A stretch of 64,000 nucleotides of DNA. It comes from Notamacropus eugenii. Taxonomy: Eukaryota; Chordata; Mammalia; Diprotodontia; Macropodidae. The notes under the pieces are model-generated. The model saw only the letters and a program-made list of their open reading frames with translations, was not told the DNA's origin and made no database searches. The stretch spans positions 136,456,750 through 136,520,749 of the forward strand of contig NC_092878.1 of the NCBI RefSeq assembly GCF_028372415.1, in the 5' to 3' direction. The translations under genes and the position numbers were made by a program. How positions within the stretch are numbered: the first letter of the stretch is position 1; each line of letters starts with the position of its first letter. Below are positions 10,780 through 21,754 of this stretch, in pieces.

Positions 10780-11055
10780 TGTATTAACTTTAACAAGGCA
10801 GTAACAGAATCATCTTATTTAACATGACTTTTGCTGTTGTTTAATGTTTCCTTTATTTACATAACCGAAGTCAGTATGTAAAGGAAGGTTGCATCTTACC
10901 AGGGTTTGATTCTAAAATCATAATTTAACGTGGACATCATGTCGTTAAAATTGCCTTTGAAAATCCTTTAAATTGCCATAAAATACAGTAGACTATCTTT
11001 AAATAGTTGTAGCTGGAAATGCCCTAGAGCCTTTAAAAGAAGGAAGCCTAAATCA
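10780..11055. other. Low-repeat A/T-rich DNA; possible regulatory element
   Basis: No repeat or frame is recognisable. It is rich in TAAATAGT, ATTTAC and TTTAA words of the kind found in vertebrate conserved noncoding elements. This is only an impression. Confidence 0.3.
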
Positions 11056-11062
11056 GTCATTC

Positions 11063-11270
11063 AAAAGTCAATAAGCATTTATTAAGGGCTTACTATGCGC
11101 TAAACACTGCATTAAGTTCTAGGAATAGAAAGAAAGGCAAAACAAGGGACCTTGACCTGTATCTAATGGGAGGGATAAACATGAAAACAACTAGGTACAC
11201 ATAAAATACACATAAGAGTAGATGGATGGTAAACCTGAGAGAGGAAGGCACTAGCTCCTCAGGGGTGACT
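11063..11270 (-). mobile_element. L2 LINE 3' end, left of an LTR
   Basis: 'cataagcatt'-type start, 'ttattaagggcttactatgc', 'aatagaaagaaaggcaaaac' and 'aggaaggcactagctc' are the reverse complement of the L2 3'UTR. It resumes at 11729 after the LTR. Confidence 0.85.
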
Positions 11271-11728
11271 TGTTAGTTCAAATTTCTTCTGGGGATGAAA
11301 TGAGGCACCTGTAAGCCATTGACAATGAATGAAAGGAGGTTTATTTTAGCCCTAATATAGAGCACAGAATACTCCTCTTCCTGTCCCCTCAGTGTCTCAT
11401 GACCCCTTTCCACCAATAAGAAACTGACAAAGTTTAGGGGTGCTAACAAGGGAGTCCAGGTCCCACCAAACCATCAAAGCCAAATGTCTCAATCCTTATG
11501 ATCCTGTGTTTTCTGTTTTTCACTACCAAATATGGAGGTCCCTACCTCATGTGGGTAGGTCTATGCATCTTTAGGTGACCAGGAAACCACCTAGGAAGGT
11601 GCCTCCAGAGAGGCATGGTTTGTCTCCCCACTTCTCTTCAATCAAGTCCCAGATTTATAACCTTTTAGGGAAAATCTAGTTTAATCTATGTGGGGAAGGG
11701 GGGGAAGGTAGATATTGGCCCTATCACA
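11271..11728 (-). mobile_element. Solo LTR fossil, ERVL-associated family
   Basis: It splits an L2 copy cleanly. It starts TGTTAGTTCA and ends ATCACA. The same ends and several inner blocks ('atgaaatgaggcac', 'ttaggtgaccag', 'caatcaagtcc') recur in the LTR at 17440-17995. A reversed AATAAA (11338) favours the minus strand. It is old and diverged. Confidence 0.65.
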
Positions 11729-11905
11729 TGGAGAGACCAGGAGATATGATCTGAAGAAAGGAGGACTTGAGCTAAGTTTCTTGAAGGAAGCCAGAGAAGT
11801 TTAAGAAACGAAGTTGAGAAGGGATAGCATTCCAGAGACGTGGGACAGCCATGGGAAAGGAAAGTATCAAAGAGCAGCTGGATCTGAGATGGTTGCTATG
11901 GAAAC
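11729..11905 (-). mobile_element. L2 LINE, right of the LTR
   Basis: Continues the L2 of 11063-11270: 'ttcttgaaggaagccagaga', 'agcattccagagacgtggga'. Confidence 0.8.
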
Positions 11906-12300
11906 AAATATAAATTTTATTTTCCTCAATACCCAGCTAAGCTATTGATCAGGAGGAAAGCAAGAAACTACACTTCTATTCAAATAAAAGAAAACAAAAG
12001 TATGTCAAGGTTTGGCTGGAAAGCTGGTGATAATGGGGGTGAAATCTTGAAAGGGCTTACCATGTAAGGATGCTTATATCAGAGGATGATTACAGTCATT
12101 TGACTGTTTTTCCTTCTTCACCATGAGACAAGAGTAAATGAGAATCCCATAGAAGTGTTCTAGTTTAGTGGTGTCCAAAGGGACCATAATCCCGTGAGGG
12201 TGGGGAGGAGAGCACTGCACAACCCCAAGGAAAACGTGATCAACAAGTTAGAGAGTTGGAAGATGGGTCCCTTTGCTATCAAATCACAGGTTTGTCTTCA
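11906..12300. other. No gene or clear repeat
   Basis: Unclassified DNA without a credible frame. Confidence 0.4.
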
Positions 12301-12304
12301 GTAC

Positions 12305-12675
12305 TACTTGTTATATTAAAAATTAACATTACTGACTCCATTTTGCTTTTATCCACCATTTTGTGGTTTCCTCTCCATGTAAGCCACCTGATTTAAAAGG
12401 TTTCACACAAGTACTTCCCCTCCCCACTGTCACCTAATTTACAGAAAGTCAAAAGAATACCCCTCTCTCACTTCAGTGCCTCCTGACCCCACTCCACCAG
12501 TGAGAAACTAGATGTCTCAATCCCTATAATCCCATGTTTCCTGTTTTCCACGCCTTCCAAGTCATATATTAACTGTGGGAAACCAAGCTTCTGGGTCCTT
12601 GGCTTCTGAGAGCCTTGGTCCTATTTTGTTTTGCAATTAAACTTTTGTTTCTCGCCATAGCAATTCACATCATTC
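12305..12675 (+). mobile_element. Probable LTR fossil fragment
   Basis: It has a TGTTATATT start, 'gactccattttgc', a TATA-like ATATATTAA (about 12564) and an ATTAAA signal (12640). Blocks such as 'gatgtctcaatccctataat' are shared with the LTR at 11271-11728. The edges and the strand are tentative. Confidence 0.4.
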
Positions 12676-13008
12676 CCTTCATCCATCATCGCTCTTGCAA
12701 TCCCTCATTCTGTCTCCTCCCACCTCTGGCCAGACTTGGGTCAGCTTCTTGGGGTGGTTTACCTTCACTGTGATCTACTGCTGAAAAATCCAACAAGTTA
12801 CCTGAAGATTCCTTTAGTTCTCCCTCAGTGGGCTGACTCTGTACCTGAAGGCAGTGGTAGGTACACTGACATTCCATTTTTCAGTGGGAGAGAGTGAAAT
12901 AATAGTACAAGATGAGTAGATATGGATGAGTTGCAACATGTATTGCAAATCTCATTACATTATCTTTCTGAAAATCTAGTCCTCTTTTCAGTTTGTCTAT
13001 TTCCCTAG
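12676..13008. other. No gene or clear repeat
   Basis: The minus frame at 12686-12877 shows no recognisable family. Confidence 0.4.
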
Positions 13009-13009
13009 A

Positions 13010-13135
13010 GGGCAACACCACCTTTCCCATCACCTAGATTCTCAACTTCTCAGTATCTTTGACTGCTTTGTGAACTAAAGCTGCTCTCTTAAATGTCATC
13101 AGTGATCTCTTAGTTACCAAATCTAACCTTTTCTC
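13010..13135 (+). mobile_element. L2 LINE ORF2 fragment, left of an LTR
   Basis: 'actaaagctgctctcttaaa' and 'gtcatcagtgatctcttagt' are the L2 reverse-transcriptase segment that precedes the 'LLDLSAAFDTVDH' block. That block continues at 13816. Confidence 0.8.
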
Positions 13136-13815
13136 TGTAGCAAGCTTCTGGCAGAGTGATGGTCTCACTCTCTCAGATCAAGGCCAGCTATGCCTTCCCT
13201 TCAGGTTGTAGGTGTATGAGGGGTTGGAAAGGAAGAAGCACACCTCTACTATGTGCCAGGCACTGCGTTAAGCAAAGATTGGCAGAGTAAGGGTCTTTTA
13301 TTGCATGCCTGCAGAAATGAAGAAAAGTTTATAGAGAAATTCAGGGGTAGACTAATAAATTAGAATAACCGGGCTCTACAAAAAAAAAAAAAGATACACA
13401 CATTTTAAAGTTTTATTTGCATTAGTAACACTTCCTAAGTCTGGATAATCAACGAAACAGTAATTCAAACCTTGATTTGTAGCAATTTCTACTTCTGAAG
13501 CAAAAATGCTCATACTGAACACTGAACAATAAATCTAACAAAGAGTTGGTATGGGCTCCAGCACACCCCTGCACCAAGGCCTCTGCTCTCTTTTATCTAT
13601 GGAATACCACAATGTGGGCAGAAGACGAAGCAAGAGAAGGAAGAGGTCATGACCTTTCAAATGAACACCCATTGTGGGTTATATAGCCAATCAAAGAAGA
13701 GTCTCTTGACTGCTAAGCAGACCAGAACCAGGGCATGCCCCAAAATCCACATGGGGAGTGTGTCAGCCAAATAACCACTTTGTACAACTGACTTATTGGC
13801 CAATTCTCCATTACA
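13136..13815 (+). mobile_element. Solo LTR fossil inserted in an L2
   Basis: A ~680-bp insert begins TGTAGCAAGC and ends CCATTACA. It is flanked by tctc on both sides (13132-13135, 13816-13819), a retroviral-type 4-bp target duplication, and it splits one L2 copy exactly. The start resembles the LTR-like insert at 47443. Inner sequence at about 13420-13540 resembles 22660-22760. Strand not certain. Confidence 0.65.
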
Positions 13816-13925
13816 TCTCAATCCTTACTTTTCTTGACCTCTGTGAAGTATTTGACACTTTTGACCATCTTCTCCTTTCGTACACTTAACTGTCTCTTCC
13901 CTGGGCTGCTGAAAATTATGTAAGT
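13816..13925 (+). mobile_element. L2 LINE ORF2 fragment, right of the LTR
   Basis: 'ttcttgacctctgtgaagta' and 'tttgacacttttgaccatct' encode a decayed 'LLDLxxxFDTxDH' reverse-transcriptase block. Confidence 0.85.
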
Positions 13926-14107
13926 GTGTCGCTTATGAAAGAAGTCTTTGTATATTTTTTTTTAAGTTGGGAACAGATTTTTTTTTAGTTTTAAAAAATT
14001 AACTATTATTCAATAGGCAAAAATTCCCCTCCTTTCCTTCTCACCTGCTCTCCTCTTACATAACTGTTCCTTTTCCATCTCCTTTATTGGATCTACATCT
14101 AGATCCC

Positions 14108-14965
14108 GCCTAGAAGATGTGGAAAGGGAGGTAGTCCCATCAACACTAGTAGGGAAAATGGGTTAAAGAATGGGTTTGGGGGTAGAGCAAATGATTTTTG
14201 TTCGGGACATGTTGAGTTTGACGTGTCCATGGAATTCAAAATATACAAAAGAAAGTTGCTTATATGGGACTGATGCTCAGGAGAAAAATCTGAACTCAGG
14301 ACTAAATATATAGATCTGGGGATCATCCACAAACAAAATTGTAATTGAACCTATGAGATTGATGAGATTGCTAAGTGAGGCAGAGGGAAAAGAAAAGAGG
14401 GCCCAGGACAGTGTTTTGTTAGGGAATGTGATATGGATGAAGGTCCTGCAAGGAATCTGAGGCATGGTCAAATAAATTGGAAGAGCCAGAAAAGAGCAAT
14501 GACATGAAAATCTGGGGAGGAGAGAGTATCCAAAAGAAGTTGGTTACAGCCCCAAATGCTGCAGAGAAGTGGAAAAGGGTGAGAGTGAAGAAAAGTGTAT
14601 TAAATCTAGCAATCTGGCAATTAAGAAATCGTTGGTAACTTCAGAGGGAAATTTCAATTTGATGATGAGGTGAGAAATCAGATTACAGAGAACGAGAGGA
14701 AATGAAATGAAAGTGTCATGTATAAGCACCTTTTTCAAAGAACACATTTAATGAAAAGGGGAGATATAGGCCAGAAACTAGTGAGAATGGTCAGATCAAG
14801 TGAAAGAGTTTTAAAGATGGGATAGATATGGGTGTAATTTTAAGCAGTAAGACTGGCACCAGTAGACAGGGAGAGATTAAAGATTAGAGAGAGAGGTTGA
14901 TAATAGCAGAGTCAATCTTCTGGAGAAGATGGGAGGGAAGGGATTAAGAATACATATAAAGGCAA
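14108..14965 (-). mobile_element. L2 LINE, ORF2 reverse-transcriptase region
   Basis: Minus-strand frames read 'FVDDPQIYIFSPEF', a decayed YADD-type RT motif, followed by 'HQSHISNFLLYILNSMDTSN', the usual L2 sequence after that motif. It continues through 'agaagtggaaaagggtgaga'-like L2 sequence to about 14965, where ERV sequence takes over. Confidence 0.85.
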
Positions 14966-17439
14966 GAGCTCATTGATCAGGAGAGGTGCCTTATCCTTAT
15001 GGGCCACCATCCAACTTGGCACCTCTGCCATCATGGCCTTAGCAGACCTAGTCAGCATTATGTCATTAATACAGTGAGGTATCTCAATATGCTTATGCAG
15101 CAAAGCTTCCTGCAGGTCTGCCCACCAGAATGTGATAAACATCTCCCACATATTCCTTTCACATGGGAGGGTATCCCTTCAATGCTACATGGGCATTACA
15201 GACAGCCTATGCAAAAGCGAGTACCTGGGAAGTGAAATATTGTATACAAGCAGTAGCAAGTGAGCCAATGTGACTGGGATGAAAAATATATCAAGTAATA
15301 AGGAACAGGCTTGGAAAGGTGGGTTAGAATCAGGCAGGGAAAAGCTTTAATGTGACAGGATGAGATGGGGTTCCGGTCGTCCCCGTGAAATAAGGTGAAT
15401 GCATATTGGACATTCTTCCCTGGGGAGAGCAATCTGTTCCTAACTAGTCAATACAGAAAAAGAGGGGAAAAAAACATTGATAAAGTCGATAATCCCATGC
15501 CACTCACCTTGGGCCTGGGCCAAGAGGAGTTGGCATAAGGCTGTGTTCTAGTTTCCTTCATTTGCATCACTAGAGAAGAAATATCTTTCACTCCCTTGGG
15601 GATTCTATACTGTTGGATGTTAACTCCATGGCAATGTATATGGGATGTTAAATACATGGGAAGTATTTCCATTTGACCCCACCCAAAAAACCAATAGAGA
15701 GTTTTCTGACCGCAAACTACAAAAATACTGATTATTCAGAGCTCATGCTATCCCTTCCCTCCATAACCTCCTTTGGATTATTCAAATGGGACTGAGCCTT
15801 TATGAGATGTCCTACCCTAGGTTCTAGTGTATATTGTTGTGGTTCAGTCAAGTCCAACTCTTTGTGACCCCTTTTGGGGGGGTTTCCTAGGAAGAGATAC
15901 TGATTTGTCATTTCCTGCTTCAGCTTACTTTACAGATGAGGAAACTGAGACAAACAGACTTGTCCAGGGTCACACAGCTAGTAAATTTGTGAGACCAGAT
16001 TTGAACTCAGAAAGATGAATCTTCCTGACTCCAGGCCTGGTACTCTATCCACTACACCACCTAGCTACCTTGGTTTAAACAGGAATAAAGGGTTCCTTCT
16101 ATGTTGGTGCTGGATTTCATAATAGGGTTTTACAGCTGGTCATCAAGCACTTTATCAGCTTTGTGTTTCAGGAGTCATACCTAAGGGAGAGGGTCTCATC
16201 AGCCTTTTCCCAACTAACAGAGCAGCAGACTCTGTGCCTTTCCCTACCCTATTCCAAGAGTGCCTATTTACTCTGACAGCCTAAGGCACTATTGCTCTTA
16301 TCTCCTGCTCCAATTTCACCAATTGATCAGCCCACACCTGTATGGTTATATGGTAGGGGAGATTAATAGCTAAAGCTATTTTGGTCAGATATAATCATTC
16401 TTGAGCTAGTCTAGTCATAGAACAGGGAAGAGGATGTTAATGGACAGATCTAATCTACCAATCCCATTTCCTTTAAAAACTTCAGCCCGTCTCTTGAAGA
16501 TCTCTACTGAGAGCAGGCTGTAACAAGAGCTCATCTTTATGGGGTCAAATGCATGTAAACTCTCCATCTTAGCCATCTAAAAGGGGACAAAGGTCAATTT
16601 CCAGGAAGAGTGGGTAATTGATTGAACTTGTCTCCCAAAAGCCCTCAGAGAGTTCCCCAAGCCAATGGAACACTGGTTGAGAGAGTCTATGCCTTGGCTT
16701 CCATTAAACTACATACTCTCCAATCACTGCTCCATGACTTATAAGGTTCAGGTCTTTGGTGATGAAAGCCCACCCACTCCCTCCCTCCTTTCTTGGTAGA
16801 AGAAATCACCCTCTTCCTGGGAGCAGTAAGAGGATGAACCCAGGCTTTTCTTGCCAAGTCTTCTCCTCACTCTCACTCTCATTCTCTTGTCTTAAGGCTC
16901 TACTCTCTATTCACAGTCCTCATTGAACAGTCCTTAACTGCTGATAACTCTGTCTCCAGTTTCCAAGTCTCCTAGGCCAGTTTACTTTCAGTCTCACTAT
17001 GCTACCAGTCCAACTTCTACAAGATAATCAGCAACAAATAGGAAATGTTGGACCTAGCACTTGGTTTACCCTTCCTAGCAACCTCCTCTCATACCCATTG
17101 AGCTAAGTGCTCCATGAGAGTGGAGGTTTGCTCTCTGTTCCTTTGAAATAACTCTATAAACCCTAAGAAGGGCTCTTGCCATAGAGTGCTACAATGCCAT
17201 CTAATCACCTTGCCTTCCTTTGGTGTAGTAACCTTGCCCCACTTGGACCACAATGTGAGCTGTATGTACAGATCTATGTACAACCATGTAATATGGTTGT
17301 ATGGTGGGGGAGACTAAAAGCGAACACTCTTCTGGTTGGGTTCCACCCAGAAAGTGGGATCTAACCTCTCGAGATTTTTTTTGTTCCCATTACTGATTAT
17401 GTCAAATATTAGAAGTGAGTCTGACTCAGGCCCATACCG
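14966..17439 (-). mobile_element. ERVL-like provirus fossil, internal region
   Basis: Decayed pol-like sequence of class III (ERVL) type is recognisable on the minus strand: a protease/RT-junction-like patch around 15450-15670 and an RT active-site-like patch around 14990-15150. The LTR at 17440-17995 lies on its 5' side. The copy is badly broken with many lesions, truncated on its 3' side against an L2, and carries a later CORE-SINE (15834-16070). It is an old fossil with no coding capacity. The part from 16080 to 17439 is assigned mainly by position. Confidence 0.5.
15834..16070 (-). mobile_element. Full-length CORE-SINE (WSINE/Mar1-like)
   Basis: Reverse order: 'ttcagtcaagtccaactctt', 'gaccccttttgg', 'cttactttacagatgaggaa', 'gggtcacacagctagtaaat', then the tRNA-like head in reverse ('ctatccactacaccacctag'). 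It is inserted in the ERV fossil. Confidence 0.9.
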
Positions 17440-17995
17440 TGTTAATTCATGTTCAATGCTGGAATGAAATGAGGCACTCCTAGGGCATTCAACAGTTAAG
17501 AAAAGAAGGTTTGATTATCCATAATATAGAAATTATTTTCCATAAGGAATCTCTGGCACTTGAGTAGATATAATCCCCCTGTCTACAAATGGAAACATGA
17601 TTGGTCAGCAAAGCAGGGAGAGTAATTGGCATGGCTTTGGGACATTTGCCAAGTCTGAAGCGCCCCAATTCCACATGGGTGAACATTTTTATGCCCTTAG
17701 GTGACCAGAAAGCCACATCAATATGGTCAGAAATGACCAGAAAGACGTTTAAGGGAAATATAGTTTAAGCCTTGGTCTTTGGACCAATCAAGTCCTGGGA
17801 GACAGATTTACCACCTTTCAGGGAAAAATTGGCCTAACTCATGTTTCAGGAGAGGGGGAAAGAGAAGTGGGCTTAGAACCTCAAGTCTCCCGATTCCATA
17901 TCCAGTGACTTTTTATTTATATCCTGTAACCTTATTTACTTTTATTCTGTTAAGCAAAGGTTAATTTCAATCTAGGCACTGTCTTAACATCACAA
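17440..17995 (-). mobile_element. ERVL-associated LTR (5' LTR of the fossil)
   Basis: It starts TGTTAATTCA and ends near ACATCACA. It shares both termini and several inner blocks with the solo LTR at 11271-11728. Its place at the 5' side of the minus-strand pol-like remains makes it the likely 5' LTR. Confidence 0.6.
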
Positions 17996-18114
17996 ATTCA
18001 GCATTAATGAGATCCTTCTGTAGGGTTATATGGTCAGGTGTATGACACAAGAGGTAGGAAACTATCACTTTTCTAAAGTTGATACTTTTCAGGCCATGAT
18101 TAGTGTTGAGTCCA

Positions 18115-18500
18115 ATTTAGATCCCTGAGTTTTCAGAGCTATTGCAAGGAGCTGGAAAGGAGCCAAAGAAAAGCAGTAGAAATGATGAAGGATGTGGAAA
18201 ATAAGTCTTCTAAGCAGGGTTAAGAAAGTTCTATTTGTTTATCCCAGAACAGGACTGACTTAACCAATGTCTTCAAATATATGGAGAATTATTTTGAGAA
18301 GTGTTGGCTGTCTGGCTTCTCTCCATCTCTGGAGAGATGGAAACCAGAGGAAATAGGATCAAAATACATCAGGAGAGATTTATTAGACTGAGGACAGAAC
18401 TTTTGGACTTCAAAATCAATAACATTCTCATCACTGGAGATCTGTTAAAATATGATCAACACATATCTATTGAAACGGGAAAGCGAAGATGATGAGCTTT
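18115..18500 (+). mobile_element. CR1/L3 LINE, 3' part
   Basis: 'gtcttcaaatatatggagaa', 'gagaggt'-like and 'aggaaataggatcaaaatac' followed by 'actgaggacagaac' and 'tcactggagatctg' follow the order of CR1/L3 3' sequence (cluster-size clause, 'agaggaaa', 'actggaggtctt'). The minus frame does not code. Confidence 0.55.
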
Positions 18501-18559
18501 TCAGGTCTATAAATTTGACATTTTGGAAAGTCTCTAAACCAATGGTAAGACAGTATGTA

Positions 18560-18822
18560 ATACTATGATAACAGAAAGGGCAAAATGTAAATAGAAAGGA
18601 CAAAAAAACTATAAACTGAATGTTATTGATAATATTGAGAAAATGAACTTCTTCCCTTCTTTGTAGACATGAGGGAGTGTGGGTATTGAATACTGCAAAT
18701 GCTGTTATTTTTGCTGAATGGATTTTTTTTCCTTTTTCTAAGTTACAAGGGATTGATCTATGGATAGGAGATGGGGAAGGGATATATTTAGAAATAAAGG
18801 TAACATTTTTAAAAATGAATAA
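18560..18822 (+). mobile_element. L1-like 3'UTR, family A
   Basis: 'gggtattgaatactgcaaat', 'ttgctgaatgg', 'ggagatggggaagggatata' and an A-rich end. Homologous pieces lie at 27290-27545 and 37738-38015. I take it to be the 3'UTR of an old L1 subfamily. Confidence 0.55.
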
Positions 18823-19410
18823 TTTTTTTGCAGTACATTATTACACTTTAATGACACATCAGCTGATATGCATACATGATTTTAAAGTTGTCAATCACGA
18901 TTGGCCTTTAGCAATAAATGGGTGTAAACTTTAATGAAATTTTTCCAAAAATGCTTTGCAATACCTCAATCGTTGCTCACGTACAGTCTGAAAGTTGGAG
19001 GCTTTTTTTTTTCATAATATGGCTCTTCAATAATAAGTTGCTTCTGTGGATCGCAGCTTCCAAGACGTTCAATTTTAGCTTTGCAGTTTTGACTTGATTA
19101 ACTTTTCCACTCAAATCTCTCAGATTGCTTTCCTCTACATATAGATAATCAAAGGATGGCAAAGTCTGCCTGGCAATATGATTCATGGCAATGCCACATT
19201 TCTTCATGAGAGGCTGCCCTCGATAATAATCAGAATGGTTTCTTATTTCACATGTAGATATCGCCTCACTGTCTAGCCTTCACTTACCTGAAATATTTTG
19301 ATCATTTACAAGTTTCCTTAAAACTGCTTCTGCTATCGGTGAGCAACAAATATTAAGCAAGCCTATGAATAACACATACTTGGTCCCCCTGGGGCCATTT
19401 TTCATTCCTA
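18823..19410 (-). pseudogene. ACP1: Processed pseudogene of ACP1 (LMW protein tyrosine phosphatase)
   Basis: ACP1 is a ~158-residue cytosolic phosphatase for phosphotyrosine and small phosphoesters. Reading the minus strand from the old start codon (19398) to TAA (18931) gives, with breaks, '[20 protein letters not shown]', 'YYRGQPLMKKCGIAMNHIAR', '[18 protein letters not shown]', '[13 protein letters not shown]' and 'CKAFLEKFH', aligning in order with the whole human protein. Coding sequence from what are several exons is contiguous, so it is a retrocopy. An ATTAAA signal (18847-18852 reversed) stands about 17 bp from a 7-A run (18829-18823). The P-loop Cys and Arg of CX5R are replaced (Gly, Cys), a stop sits at the Trp of 'NWRVD', frameshifts occur near the start and after 'KTAK', and about five residues are lost before 'FDY'. 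The exon-3 part resembles the F isoform. It is dead and moderately old. Confidence 0.92.
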
Positions 19411-19461
19411 CTGGAATTTTTTTTCTTTTTCTTTCTTTTTTTTTTTTTTTTACGGACCCTC

Positions 19462-19902
19462 ATGAGTATTTGCTATTTGACAAGGATTGATGGGAAAACT
19501 AGACAACAGTCTGGCAGAAATTAAGTTTATATCAACACCTCACACTATATGCCAAGAAATGCCCTAAATGGATACTTAGATATAAAATGTCACATCATAA
19601 TCAAATTACAGGAGCAAGAAAGAAATTACCTTCTAGATCTTTGGATAGAGGAAGAATTCATGACCAAATGAATGATGAAGAGAATCAAACTAGAGAAAAT
19701 GGACTTATATTGCATAAAGTTTAAGTTTTTGCAAAAGCAACTAATATAGTTAAAATTAGAAAGGAAACAGGTAACTGGGGAAAACATTTTTGTAGCAAGT
19801 TCCTCTGACAGTGGCCTCATATCCAAGATAAACAAGGAACTGATTCGAATTTATAAGATTAAGAGTCATTTCCCAATAGATAAAGGGTCAAAGGCCTTGA
19901 AC
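19462..19902 (+). mobile_element. L1 LINE ORF2 3' region, left of nested L1
   Basis: 'ctgggaa..' type sequence: 'ttgatgggaaaactagacaa', 'caacacctcacactatatgc', 'aggaaacaggtaactgggga'. It matches the block at 29940-30320 and resumes at 20747. Confidence 0.85.
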
Positions 19903-19913
19903 AGGCAATTTTC

Positions 19914-20746
19914 TTTTTTTTTAAATATTTATTTATTTTTACTTTTCAGCATCCACTTCCATAAGATTTTGAGTTGCAAATTTTCTTCTCTTCCCTCCTC
20001 TCTCCCCACGGCATAACAGCATACAATCTGATATAGGCTCTACATATACATTGATATTAAACATTTTCACATTAATCATGTAACGAAGAATTAGAACCAA
20101 TGGGAGGGACCACAAGAAAGTAGAACCCCCCCCCCCCAAAAAAGAGAGAGAACAAATAGTATGTTTCGATCTGCATTCAGACTCCATGGTTCTGACTCTG
20201 AATGTGGATAACATCTTCCATCATGAGCCTTTTGGAGTTGTCTTAGATCCTTGCATTGCTAAGAAGAGGCAAATCTATTAGTTAGTCATTGTACAATGTG
20301 GCTGTTACTGTGTACTGTGTTCTCCTGGTTCTGCTCACTTCGCTCAGCATCAGTTCATGTATGTCTTTCGAGGTTTTTCTGAAGTCTGCCTGCTCATCAT
20401 TTCTTATGGAATTATTTCATTCATATACCACAACTTGTTCAGCCATTCCCCAATTGATGAGCATTCCCTCGATTTCCCATTCTTGGTCATCACAAAAAAA
20501 AAAAAAAAAGCTGCTATAAATATTTTCCTACATGTGGGTCCTTTTCCCATTTTTATGATCTCTTTGGAATACAGTCCTAGAATTGCTGGGTGAAAGGGTA
20601 TGCACAATTTTATGATCCTTTGGTCATAGTTCCAAATTTCTCTCTAGAATGGTTGAACCCATTCACAGCATTAGTGTTCCAATTTTCCCACGTCTTCTCC
20701 AATATTTATAATTTTCCTGTTTTCTCATGTTAGTCAATTTGAGAGT
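19914..20746 (-). mobile_element. L1 LINE 3' end nested in an older L1
   Basis: Minus-strand frame 20404-20607 reads 'KEIIKMGKGPTCRKIFIAA' and 'GKSRECSSIGEWLNKLWYMN', the C-terminus of L1 ORF2p, split by an A-run expansion (20495-20510). The 3' end is a T-run at 19914-19922. An identical 11-bp duplication 'aggcaattttc' flanks it (19903-19913 and 20747-20757). It is 5'-truncated. Confidence 0.95.
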
Positions 20747-21040
20747 AGGCAATTTTCAAAGGAAGAATCTAAGCTATCATCAACGATAAGGTTTCTAATA
20801 ATTAGGGAAGTAGAAATCAAAGAAAATTTGAGTTTCTATCTCATCCATCAGAAAAGAAACGTGTTTGGCTTTTTTTTTAAGAAAAAAGGAAAATTAGAAA
20901 TGTTGGAGAGGTCATGGGAAAACAAGTCCATTCTTGGTGGAGCTATGGATTAGTCCAGATATTCTGCAAAGCAATTTAGAACTATGCCCCAAAAGTTATT
21001 AAGCTGTATTAAGCCTTTGACCCAGATATATCATGGCATA
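20747..21040 (+). mobile_element. L1 LINE ORF2 3' region, right of nested L1
   Basis: Continues the host L1: 'aaaggaagaatctaagctat', 'attcttggtggagctatgga', 'cctttgacccagatatatca'. Confidence 0.85.
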
Positions 21041-21059
21041 TAGATGACTCTAAAATTAT

Positions 21060-21565
21060 TTTCTCCTTGACTTGTTTTGCAGTCAGTTGTCTGCTGTGAA
21101 CCTCACTCTTCTTCTAGACAGTCTTTCTTATCCACATCACTGCTGCTTACTTCTGAACTTACTACTCCTTTGGTACATAGTTCAGTGCTTAGGAGTACCA
21201 CCCTTCTTGGTCCACTCAGACTCAGCTAGTAGCAACAAAGCTGCCAGTAGGCAGCTGTCCCCATCATAGTGCCCTGATATAGATCTGGGACTTCCTCTTA
21301 ACCCTTTTTTGCAGTCTCTCCTTGAGCGCTGGAATATTCAGTGTGCAGAGTGCTCATGGCCTGATCTCATCATCATTGTTCATAGACCTGTCTGTCTCCC
21401 TATATTAACCATGGTAGAATAATGACTCACAGTGACTTTTTCTGGATTTTCCCATCAGTTTTTTTTTTCTAGATAGGGTCAGAGCAGTTTTTTGACAGGG
21501 AGAGAGCTCCCTGTACTGCTTCCTTTCTCCTTTTCTATCATCTTGGTCCCAGCTCCCTATCTCTT
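21060..21565 (-). mobile_element. Old L1 5'UTR
   Basis: The right end is the reverse complement of an L1 start: 'gggagctgggaccaagatg' (minus strand), like the GGAGCCAAGATGG box of L1 5' ends. Further in, 'gtcactgtgagtc' and 'gctttgttgctactagctga' resemble marsupial L1 5'UTR sequence. Confidence 0.5.
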
Positions 21566-21754
21566 TCACCTTTCAAGCAGGTCCTTTCCTCCATCCCCAG
21601 AGTTGGCAGTTGTCTGATTAATACTTCTCAGTGTATTCTGTTATAACTACTGGTGGTTTTTAACATTTTGATTTTGGTAAAATTCTTTTATTTTTTCATT
21701 TTAAAAATACCAGGGTACTTTCTTCAATATATGTCTATGAATCGTGGAATGTCT

